A stretch of 5,963 nucleotides of DNA from the NCBI GenBank assembly GCA_003542295.1, contig DPKX01000261.1:1-5963 (forward strand), written 5' to 3'. This DNA comes from Candidatus Atribacter hydrocarboniphilus. Lineage in GTDB: Bacteria > Atribacterota > Atribacteria > Atribacterales > Atribacteraceae. The position numbers and the translations under genes were made by a program. Shown here one piece after another: positions 1 to 5,962 of the stretch. The notes beneath the pieces are model-generated. The model saw nothing but the letters and a program-made list of their open reading frames with translations, was not told the origin of the DNA and ran no database searches. Position 1 is the first letter of the stretch. Each line of letters starts with the position of its first letter.

Positions 1-24
1 GCTCAATATTGGCCAATATTGAGC
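1..24. repeat. Perfect 24-bp palindrome at the window edge
   Basis: The arms GCTCAATATT (1-10) and AATATTGAGC (15-24) are exact reverse complements around a central GGCC, so the whole 24 bp is self-complementary. It contains two CAATATTG units ten bases apart (4-11 and 14-21), and a further CCAATA follows at 24-29. The 10-nt spacing places the two units on the same face of the helix, which would suit a dimeric regulator. As RNA it could form a 10-bp hairpin with a 4-nt loop after mreC. What lies beyond position 1 is unknown, so operator and terminator roles cannot be separated, and the palindrome may extend further. Confidence 0.6.
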
Positions 25-82
25 CAATACATTATTTTTAAGAAAATTTAATGAAAAAAAAACTAAAATAATGAGCAACAAT

Positions 83-904
83 TTACTGAACGTCATTACT
101 ATCACCGTGAATAGGAGGCCGAATTATAAATAGCTGATCTAATAAAGAAAAATCACATTCCGGTTGTATGATAACTTCTTTAAAAAGGCTTCCTTCAGAT
201 TCTTGAATGTCTAACACCTTGCCAATAACAATGCCTCGGGGGGTGTTAGTGCCCAAACCGGATGTTATTGCTAAATCTCCAACTTCAACCTGGGAAGCTC
301 GATAAACATACCGCATAACGCATAGCCCTCTTCCATCTCCTTCCACTACGCCTAAATCTCTACTCTTTTGAAGGATTGCACCAGTTGCTATTTCAGGACT
401 TAAAATCAGACGGACAATGGAATAATTGGGATATGTTTGTTCTACTCTTCCTACCAAACCTTGATAGGTGACAACCGTTAAATCAGGAATTATCTCATCG
501 CTGGTTCCTTTGTCTATGATAAGCTTGCCAAACCAATCATAAGGATCCCGACCAATAACTAAAGATGGAATGACATCAAAAGGTATTTGCTTTTCAATAG
601 TTCCAGCTGTAAATTTCATTTCTAACTCACGGATTTGTTCAGTTAAAATAGTTAGTTCGTTCTGAAGTCGACCAACCTCTTTTTGAAGATTTTTATTTTC
701 TTCCAGTAAAAATCTTTTTGATGTAAAATTTGAAACCACCTGGTCTAACCCATTCTGAACGACAAGCCATCCACGATGAAAGGGAATAGCAATCCACCGG
801 AATAATCCTAACCAATTTGATGACTCCTGTTTTTGAATGGAAAAAACCACCAGTTGAAAAGAAACAATTGCAAAGATGAGAATAAACAATATCTTTTTAT
901 TCAT
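83..904 (-). CDS. mreC: Rod shape-determining protein MreC
   Basis: This 273-residue protein has the MreC layout: one N-terminal transmembrane helix (about 5-23), a predicted coiled coil (about 62-98, rich in Leu, Glu and Lys) and a periplasmic beta-domain (about 110-262). Recognisable family stretches are VIGRDPYDWFGKLIIDKGTS (116-135), VTYQGLVGRVE (145-155), ILSPE (167-171), GVVEGDG (185-191) and GDLAITSGLG (209-218) followed by PRGIVIGKV (222-230). MreC joins MreB/MreD and RodA/PBP2 to organise side-wall peptidoglycan synthesis. The start codon overlaps the apbE stop as ATGA, and only weak ribosome-binding complementarity is seen upstream. The context is unusual: mreB does not precede it, as it commonly does, and no mreD start is visible in the 82 nt that follow. 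It is the last gene of the operon within this window. Confidence 0.92.
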   Translation of the reverse strand: MNKKILFILIFAIVSFQLVVFSIQKQESSNWLGLFRWIAIPFHRGWLVVQNGLDQVVSNFTSKRFLLEENKNLQKEVGRLQNELTILTEQIRELEMKFTAGTIEKQIPFDVIPSLVIGRDPYDWFGKLIIDKGTSDEIIPDLTVVTYQGLVGRVEQTYPNYSIVRLILSPEIATGAILQKSRDLGVVEGDGRGLCVMRYVYRASQVEVGDLAITSGLGTNTPRGIVIGKVLDIQESEGSLFKEVIIQPECDFSLLDQLFIIRPPIHGDSNDVQ

Positions 905-1890
905 GGATGAATTTTATCCGTCGAATCCTTTTGAAATATTTTTAAGGCAGCATTATTCATAACTAACTTTTCATCGGTTTGTATAGCAATTATGGCCACA
1001 CCAGGAAACCGTCTTTCCACAATTGGGATGAGCTCAGGTCCTCCTGCCATAACCGCTGTCGAGATAGCATCAGCATCTGCTGCGTTCGGATAAACCGCTG
1101 TCACACTGGAAAAATAACTCGCGGGGTATCCGGTATAGGGATTGATTATATGATAATAGCGAATACCATCCTGTTCAAAAAAACGATAATAATCACCCGA
1201 CGTTGATACCGCCTGATCTTTTACCTCGATAACTCCAACCAATGATTCTTGTCGGGGATGCATAATGCCTACTCGGAACTTTTTCCCCAAAGCAAAAACT
1301 GTGCCTCCCGCATTTACCAACGCTGGTGATATTTGTTTTTTCTCTAACTCAATTATGATCTTATCTACCAGGTACCCCTTTGCTATTCCTCCCAAATCTA
1401 TCTTCCCTTGTCCAGTTCTTTGAGCACTTCTTTTTTCTTTATTAATGATAATAGTAGATTCAGCAATTTGTTCAATTAGATCTTGAATCCGCTCGGAAGA
1501 AGGAAGTCGAGGATTACTATTAAAACTCCATTCATCCATCAATGATCCAAGAAAAATTTGAAAAAAACCTTCGGTTCGATTTTGCAGCTCTTGAGCATGT
1601 AAAATCAAGTCGCAGGTTTGGCTACTAATCTCTATTAACTCTTGGCTTTGGTTTATTTTCCATATTTCACTCTTTTGATCAAATCGATCCCATTTTTCAT
1701 CCATTTCTTGGATAATCGTTGCAATATTGTTCGAAAAACCCCGATGTCGGGATGGAAGGTCAACTTCAATCCAAGTATCAAAACCTTCATAAATAAAATG
1801 TTGCAAAGAACTGGGCCTTATAACCATCCATATTGTAAAAATGGCTCCTAAGCCAAAAAGAAAAATCAATAAATAATGATGTCGTTTCAT
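901..1890 (-). CDS. apbE: ApbE-family FAD:protein FMN transferase, membrane-anchored
   Basis: This 329-residue protein has one N-terminal hydrophobic segment (about 6-24) and no lipobox Cys, so it is likely anchored with its catalytic domain outside the cytoplasm. ApbE enzymes use FAD and Mg2+ to attach FMN covalently to Ser/Thr of target proteins such as RnfG, RnfD and NqrC-type subunits. Family motifs are KIDLGGIAKGYLVDK (163-177), VNAGG (192-196), STSGDYYR (229-236), HIINPYTGYP (247-256) and ADADAISTA (271-279), whose D274 and T278 fit the metal-binding D-x3-T. One motif is altered: the usual GAFDxTxGPL region reads GFFQIFLGSL (108-117), losing its Asp. The start is fixed by an ATGA overlap with amrS; no clear Shine-Dalgarno is seen, so coupling is likely. 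The TGA overlaps the mreC ATG. No flavinylation target is visible in the window. Family assignment is firm; activity is somewhat less certain because of the changed motif. Confidence 0.9.
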   Translation of the reverse strand: MKRHHYLLIFLFGLGAIFTIWMVIRPSSLQHFIYEGFDTWIEVDLPSRHRGFSNNIATIIQEMDEKWDRFDQKSEIWKINQSQELIEISSQTCDLILHAQELQNRTEGFFQIFLGSLMDEWSFNSNPRLPSSERIQDLIEQIAESTIIINKEKRSAQRTGQGKIDLGGIAKGYLVDKIIIELEKKQISPALVNAGGTVFALGKKFRVGIMHPRQESLVGVIEVKDQAVSTSGDYYRFFEQDGIRYYHIINPYTGYPASYFSSVTAVYPNAADADAISTAVMAGGPELIPIVERRFPGVAIIAIQTDEKLVMNNAALKIFQKDSTDKIHP

Positions 1891-2882
1891 TCATCTATCA
1901 AAGGAAATGGAGTTCCACAATTCTGACAATGACCCTTCTCCAAATGACCAATAGAAGTCCGGTAACCCATGCGGGTGATTATAGGACTTCCACAATGTGA
2001 ACAATAGGAGTTTTGTCCTTCGGTTCCGGAATAGTTCCCTAAATAAACATAGTGCAATTTTTCTCGAGCAATTTGATAAGCATCAAGGAGTACCTTAGGA
2101 TCAGTTGCTGGTGTTTCCATCCGATGGGCTGGGAAATACCGAGAGAAATGAAGGGGGATTTCGGGACTCACTGAAGCAACAAAATCAACCAAACGCTGGA
2201 TATGTTCCGGAGTATAATTAAGACCAGTTACTAAAAGATTGGTAATTTCAATATGTACTTTATTTCGATAACTCAATTCAATGGTCTCCAAAACCGGTGA
2301 CAAAGAACCACCACAGTATCTTCGATAAAAATCATCGTCCATCGCCTTTAAATCAATGTTCATCGCATCGATAAAGGGAAGGAGTTCCAGGAGTGGTTGT
2401 GAATTAACGTATCCGTTAGTTACCAAGACATTCTTCAAATGAAGTTTTTTTGCTTTTTCACTGGTTTCTCTTATAAATTCCCACCAGATAAAAGGTTCAT
2501 TGTAGGTATAGGCAATTCCTATCGATCCTTGAGATTGAGCAAGTGAAATAATTTTTTGGGAGTCGATCTGAGTAAGATTATCAACAAAACCACTTTGAGA
2601 TATCTCCCAATTTTGACAAAATTGGCATTTCAAATTGCAACCCACACTTCCAACTGAAAGAATTTCCTTTCCAGGAAAAAAATGGAATAAAGGTTTCTTC
2701 TCAATCGGATCCATATGAACAACCGAAATCCGGTTATAGGTTAAGGCGTACAAGACTCCGGATCTATTTTCTCGTATTTGGCAAAGTCCACGTCCTCCTG
2801 GATTAATTCGACACTGATGAGGACAGAGTAAACATCTAACTTTCTGAGCAGACTCGGCTGTCCAATATTGAGCTTCAATCAT
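1887..2882 (-). CDS. amrS: AmmeMemoRadiSam system radical SAM enzyme
   Basis: This 331-residue radical SAM protein belongs to the group found with AMMECR1 and Memo and related to pyruvate formate-lyase activating enzymes. The SAM-binding [4Fe-4S] motif is C82-x3-C86-x2-C89 within GCNLKCQFCQNW. An N-terminal Cys cluster (C17, C20, C24, C34: CLLCPHQC then GLC) precedes it and may bind metal. The family-typical stretches AYTYNEP (124-130), NVLVTNGY (151-158) and MNIDLKAM (174-181) are intact. The C-terminus carries a zinc-ribbon-like pair, C294-x2-C297 and C319-x2-C322. The start is supported by GAGGAA (2891-2896) 8 nt upstream, and the ATG overlaps the amrA stop as ATGA. The stop overlaps the apbE start the same way. 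It should generate a 5'-deoxyadenosyl radical in an oxygen-free cytoplasm; its substrate is unknown. The Memo partner gene is not adjacent, and its usual slot is taken by apbE. Confidence 0.94.
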   Translation of the reverse strand: MIEAQYWTAESAQKVRCLLCPHQCRINPGGRGLCQIRENRSGVLYALTYNRISVVHMDPIEKKPLFHFFPGKEILSVGSVGCNLKCQFCQNWEISQSGFVDNLTQIDSQKIISLAQSQGSIGIAYTYNEPFIWWEFIRETSEKAKKLHLKNVLVTNGYVNSQPLLELLPFIDAMNIDLKAMDDDFYRRYCGGSLSPVLETIELSYRNKVHIEITNLLVTGLNYTPEHIQRLVDFVASVSPEIPLHFSRYFPAHRMETPATDPKVLLDAYQIAREKLHYVYLGNYSGTEGQNSYCSHCGSPIITRMGYRTSIGHLEKGHCQNCGTPFPLIDE

Positions 2883-3439
2883 CGGTGATCTTCCTCATTA
2901 TTTTCTGATTCACTATATCGTTCAACCCGAAACCGAAAGAGTTCAACTGGTTCATCGTCTCTAATCCCAGCTTTGGAACGAGCAATACGGATTTGTTCCT
3001 GAATAGAATCAACTCCTTCAATATCAGGAAGCAAAAGGCCCCTTCGCCAGCCCCTTTGAACAATAACTCCATATTTCTTTGGATCAAGCTGATCAGGAGA
3101 GGTAATTGATTCAGGAGGAGTCAGAATATCAACGGTAATATGAATACTGGGGAGATCTTTAAGGGTAACCGGAGAAAAGCGGGGATCCTCAACAGCAGCA
3201 CTAACGGCATTATGAATAATTTCTGAAATTAAATGATCTTGCTGGGGATGAAAAGTACCGATACATCCTCGAAGTTTTCCATGAACTTTGAGACAAACAA
3301 AAACTCCTGCTTTTTGGTCACGTAATTCCCGAGGGAGGTCCTTGGGTATAGGAAGATAAGTTCGGTGAATTAAATAATGTTCAATGGCCTTTCTGGCCAA
3401 ATTGGTTAAAATTGAACCAATATCATGAGGTAACATCAT
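2879..3439 (-). CDS. amrA: AMMECR1-domain protein (AmmeMemoRadiSam system protein A)
   Basis: This is an AMMECR1-domain protein of about 186 residues. Diagnostic stretches are KLRGCIGTF (about 55-63), VDILTPPE (103-110), LDPKKYGVIV (118-127) and GLLLPDIEGVDSIQEQIRIA (134-153), ending in an RFRVERY strand. The length is normal for a stand-alone bacterial AMMECR1 protein. The biochemical function is not established; bacterial homologues travel with Memo and a radical SAM protein, as here with amrS next door. The frame opens upstream to GTG 3446-3448 (189 residues), but that GTG lies inside GGTGA (3445-3449), which works better as the Shine-Dalgarno for ATG 3437-3439 (5-nt spacing) or ATG 3434-3436 (8 nt). 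I chose ATG 3439, with 3436 equally possible. The start overlaps the 3' end of ruvX by 14-26 nt, and the TGA overlaps the amrS ATG by 4 nt, which suggests translational coupling. Confidence 0.93.
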   Translation of the reverse strand: MMLPHDIGSILTNLARKAIEHYLIHRTYLPIPKDLPRELRDQKAGVFVCLKVHGKLRGCIGTFHPQQDHLISEIIHNAVSAAVEDPRFSPVTLKDLPSIHITVDILTPPESITSPDQLDPKKYGVIVQRGWRRGLLLPDIEGVDSIQEQIRIARSKAGIRDDEPVELFRFRVERYSESENNEEDHR

Positions 3440-3851
3440 GGTCGTCACCGTCCGATTTATTATGAAAAAGATAGCGCTGGCCGATTATTACCGCCGACCA
3501 ATCATCAATAGCTACCGAAGGAACTAAAAAACCTTTTGGCAAAAGCTTCTTAAGACCTCGAGGTGGATTCATTTTAAAATAAAGTTTTCGAGCTTCCAAA
3601 GTACTGAGTCTTTCTTCAATAAACTCATAGTCCATTTTCATTTTTTTCATTAATTGTACTACCTTCTTGCGGCCAGTACTGTTCCCAATGATGACTTTCA
3701 AAGGTGAATATGTTTTGGATATTTTGTCTATTGAGGGTTCTAATTCATCAACTGGCAGGATTGCCTGGTGAATCACCCCTCCTTTTTGATCTAAAAGCGC
3801 AATTCCACACTTTTCGGTTCCAGGATCAATTGATAAAATAACCTTATCCAT
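3423..3851 (-). CDS. ruvX: RuvX/YqgF-family RNase H-like nuclease, divergent subgroup
   Basis: This 142-residue protein has the RNase H-like fold signature of RuvX/YqgF, the family implicated in pre-16S rRNA 5' processing and called a Holliday-junction resolvase in older annotation. Visible acidic active-site candidates are D9 in SIDPGT, E79/E80 in EERLST (equivalent to the family's DERLST) and D116/D117 in AIDDWSAVIIGQRYL. The middle reads VIIGNSTGRKK rather than the usual GLPLNMDG-type loop. Residues 96-111 carry a PPRGLKKLLPKGFLVP segment, which recalls the YqgF-like proteins of cyanobacteria more than the short standard RuvX. The ATG at 3851 fits the family N-terminus and lies just downstream of a strong -10 box with no ribosome-binding site, so it is probably read from a leaderless mRNA. 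It is the first gene of the operon and overlaps amrA. The family call is solid; the exact substrate is inferred. Confidence 0.82.
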   Translation of the reverse strand: MDKVILSIDPGTEKCGIALLDQKGGVIHQAILPVDELEPSIDKISKTYSPLKVIIGNSTGRKKVVQLMKKMKMDYEFIEERLSTLEARKLYFKMNPPRGLKKLLPKGFLVPSVAIDDWSAVIIGQRYLFHNKSDGDDHDVTS

Positions 3852-3859
3852 AAAAATTT

Positions 3860-3888
3860 ATTATACTCGAGATTCAATTTCGATACAA
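3860..3888 (-). promoter_or_regulatory. Sigma70-type promoter of the ruvX-amrA-amrS-apbE-mreC operon, predicted leaderless
   Basis: On the minus strand, TTGTAT (3883-3888) is separated by exactly 17 nt from a consensus TATAAT (3860-3865). The -35 box matches TTGACA at its first three bases only; the -10 box is perfect. Only 8 nt (AAATTTTT, 3852-3859) lie between the -10 box and the ruvX ATG. Transcription should therefore start at or within a few bases of the ATG, and there is no Shine-Dalgarno sequence in that space. Confidence 0.7.
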
Positions 3889-3922
3889 GAAAGATCGGGA
3901 AGGATTAAAGCAGGAACGTACA

Positions 3923-3962
3923 CATTCCGTTCCCCTTTTGTACAGTTAAGGGGAACGGAATG
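3923..3962 (-). terminator. Perfect 15-bp inverted repeat, probable 3'-end hairpin of the hydrogenase mRNA
   Basis: The arms CATTCCGTTCCCCTT (3923-3937) and AAGGGGAACGGAATG (3948-3962) are exact reverse complements with a 10-nt loop. The hairpin begins 46 nt after the hydA stop and lies upstream of the ruvX promoter, the usual place for a terminator between two units. No U-tract follows the stem in the minus-strand transcript (the next bases read TGTGTACG), so it is not a textbook intrinsic terminator. It may instead protect an mRNA 3' end or work with Rho. A 6-bp competing pairing exists on one side: GGAACG at 3913-3918 can pair with CGTTCC at 3928-3933. A DNA operator is less likely given such long perfect arms. 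Confidence 0.55.
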
Positions 3963-4008
3963 ATTAACTTAAACAAAAATTTTTTAATTGTCTAAAAAAT
4001 CTAATTCA

Positions 4009-5775
4009 TTACATTTTTTCCCGACAGGTGTAATGGGTATGTAATAGATGATGTGACTTTTCACTGTTCGGTTCGCCAAGAAATTCTTCATAGAGTTTCT
4101 TGATAGCTGGATTATCATGAGATTTCCGAATGGGAAGGTTTCGATCAACCTCATAAATCGCTTCAATTCTCTTCATACGAATCTCCAAATTAGTCGGGAT
4201 AGGTTGACCTCCTCCACCGATACATCCTCCGGGACAAGCCATAATTTCAATAAAATGGTATTTCGAGTTACCCTGATTGACTAAATCCAATATTTCCCGT
4301 GCATTTCTCAATCCATGAGCAACGGCAACATTCACTTCTAACCCACCAACTTTAATGGTTGCTTCTTTTACCCCATCGATACCGCGAACATCGGTGAAGT
4401 CAATACGAGGCAATGTCTCTCCAGTTAAAACCTCATATACCGTTCGCAGAGCTGCTTCCATAACTCCACCGGTAGCACCAAATACCGCTGCCGCACCGGT
4501 TGAAATACCCAGGGCTGGATCAAAGTCTTCTTCAGGCATATCCTTGAGATCAATACCCTTTTCTTTGAGCATTCGAGCTGCTTCTCTGGTAGTAAGAGAA
4601 TAATCGACATCCTGGTATCCACTGGCTTTCATTTCATCCCTTTGGCACTCATATTTTTTTGCAGTGCAAGGCATGATGGATACAACCACTATATTCTGAG
4701 GATCAATACCCATTTTTTGGGCATAATAGGTTTTTGCCATGGCACCAAACATTTGTTGGGGAGATTTACAGGTTGATACATTCTCCATAAGATCCGGGTA
4801 AAAATGTTCCATAAACTTAATCCAACCTGGACTACAGGAAGTAATCAAGGGTAATTTCCCACCCTTTTTCACTCGATTGATAAATTCTGTTCCTTCCTCA
4901 AGAATAGTTAAATCTGCAGCAAAATTGGTGTCAAATACAACATCAAAACCTAAACGGCGTAAGCCAGCTACCATTTTTCCGGTAGATATACTCCCAATGG
5001 GCATCCCAAATGGCTCACCAATGCTGACTCGAACCGCTGGAGCAGTTTGTAGAATAACATATTTTTCCGGGTCGTCAATGGCATCCCAAACCATCTCAAC
5101 GTGACTTACTTCCGAAAGAGCACCGGTAGGACAAGCTAAAACACATTGACCGCAATTGATACAAACACTCTCACCCAGAGGAAGCCCCAAAGAAGGACTG
5201 ACATAGGAATTGAATCCTCGATCAGCAAAATCAATTGCAAAAACGCTTTGAATTTCAGCGCAGGTCCGAATACATCGGCCACAAAGGATGCATCGATCAA
5301 GATCTCTTTTTACAGCCGGACTGCTGGTATCAATCGGATGAGTTTTTCTTTCTCCCTGAAAGCGAATCTCTCGAACGCCAAACTCATAGCAAAGGCTTTG
5401 GAGTTCACAGGATTGGTTTCTATCGCAGAGCTGGCAATCTAATGGATGGTTCGATAAAATCAGTTCAAGATTAGCTTTTCGGGCTTCTCGTACTTTTTTT
5501 GAAGCCGTAAGAACCTTCATCCCTTCCCGAATTGGTGTAACGCAGGAAGCAACCAAATTAGGTTGGCCTTCTACCTCAACCACACAGATTCGGCATCCAC
5601 CCCAGGGCGTAAGACCATCCATGTAACAGAGGGTTGGAATATGATATCCTTCCATTCGGCAAGCTTCTAAAAGGGTCAAATTTTCCGGGACATGACATTC
5701 TCTTCCATCAATGAATATCGTTACCAGCTTTTCTGGAGATTCTTTTTCATTTCTATTTTGTATGACTTTTGCCAT
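4009..5775 (-). CDS. hydA: [FeFe]-hydrogenase catalytic subunit, HydA/HndD type
   Basis: This is a complete 588-residue cytoplasmic hydrogenase that interconverts H2 and protons plus electrons. Domains in order are: an N-terminal [2Fe-2S] ferredoxin fold (C50, C61, C64, C78); a NuoG-like His-Cys3 [4Fe-4S] site (H110, C114, C117, C123); a 2[4Fe-4S] domain (C162, C165, C168, C172 and C205, C208, C211, C215); and the H-cluster domain. H-cluster motifs are L1 TSCSPGW (312-318), L2 MPCTAKKYE (368-376) and L3 EIMACPGGCIGGGGQP (510-525, C514 and C518). A small-subunit-like tail (about 555-582, EFLGEP then SHHLLHTHY) closes the protein. L1 has Ser315 where TSCCP has its second Cys. Length matches HndD; the extra C-terminal [2Fe-2S] domain of longer Thermotoga-type HydA is missing. 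The start is supported by AAAGGAG (5784-5790) 8 nt upstream. With the upstream hydB it should form an NAD(P)-linked soluble hydrogenase; whether it bifurcates electrons with ferredoxin is open. Confidence 0.96.
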   Translation of the reverse strand: MAKVIQNRNEKESPEKLVTIFIDGRECHVPENLTLLEACRMEGYHIPTLCYMDGLTPWGGCRICVVEVEGQPNLVASCVTPIREGMKVLTASKKVREARKANLELILSNHPLDCQLCDRNQSCELQSLCYEFGVREIRFQGERKTHPIDTSSPAVKRDLDRCILCGRCIRTCAEIQSVFAIDFADRGFNSYVSPSLGLPLGESVCINCGQCVLACPTGALSEVSHVEMVWDAIDDPEKYVILQTAPAVRVSIGEPFGMPIGSISTGKMVAGLRRLGFDVVFDTNFAADLTILEEGTEFINRVKKGGKLPLITSCSPGWIKFMEHFYPDLMENVSTCKSPQQMFGAMAKTYYAQKMGIDPQNIVVVSIMPCTAKKYECQRDEMKASGYQDVDYSLTTREAARMLKEKGIDLKDMPEEDFDPALGISTGAAAVFGATGGVMEAALRTVYEVLTGETLPRIDFTDVRGIDGVKEATIKVGGLEVNVAVAHGLRNAREILDLVNQGNSKYHFIEIMACPGGCIGGGGQPIPTNLEIRMKRIEAIYEVDRNLPIRKSHDNPAIKKLYEEFLGEPNSEKSHHLLHTHYTCREKM

Positions 5776-5797
5776 TCTCTTCTCTCCTTTCTCTTAA

Positions 5798-5962
5798 TCA
5801 GACCTTCAATGATTTTATTTTTTTTGGGCTTTCCATTGGACAAACATTAAGCGGACACTGTTTTTCAATGACGTGGGACTCAAATTCCTCTTGGAAATAA
5901 TCCAAGCATCGGAGTAATGGGTTTGGAGCCGCTTGACCCAATCCACAGAAGGACGTTCTTTT
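5798..5962 (-). CDS. hydB: NuoF/HydB-like NAD(P)H-binding flavoprotein subunit of [FeFe]-hydrogenase, 3' end only
   Basis: Only the last 54 codons are present; the gene enters from the right edge and ends at TGA 5798-5800. The visible piece reads TSFCGLGQAAPNPLLRCLDY, followed by a QEEFESHVIEKQCP segment. This matches the C-terminal end of the NuoF-like core of HydB/HndC proteins. The Cys of FCGLGQ is the last ligand of the N3-type [4Fe-4S] cluster that takes electrons from the FMN of the NAD(P)H site. In most HydB/HndC proteins the KxCPxxxC stretch leads into a 2[4Fe-4S] ferredoxin domain. Here the protein ends 13 residues after CPLNVC, and only 22 nt separate it from the next gene, so that domain is absent. 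The hydrogenase catalytic subunit follows directly, which favours a HydB/HndC role over complex I NuoF. NAD versus NADP preference cannot be judged because the nucleotide-binding part lies outside the window. Confidence 0.85.
   Translation of the reverse strand, partial: KRTSFCGLGQAAPNPLLRCLDYFQEEFESHVIEKQCPLNVCPMESPKKIKSLKV

Noticed and set aside
6..32. Possible mreD start (ATG at 30-32, minus strand) after mreC
   Set aside because: The frame runs only eight codons before TGA and contains the palindrome, so it is not a gene.
54..62. U9 run on the minus strand after mreC as part of an intrinsic terminator
   Set aside because: No convincing stem precedes it between the mreC stop and position 63.
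979..1206. Plus-strand open frame of 75 codons inside apbE
   Set aside because: It is antisense to a clear ApbE gene and has no recognisable domain.
2875..3087. Minus-strand 70-codon frame overlapping amrA
   Set aside because: It is an out-of-frame shadow of the AMMECR1 gene with no family features.
4355..4603. Plus-strand open frame of 82 codons inside hydA
   Set aside because: It is a low-complexity Ser/Pro/Ala-rich shadow of a well-conserved hydrogenase gene. The other antisense frames at 4877-5104, 5146-5442 and 5235-5474 are rejected for the same reason.
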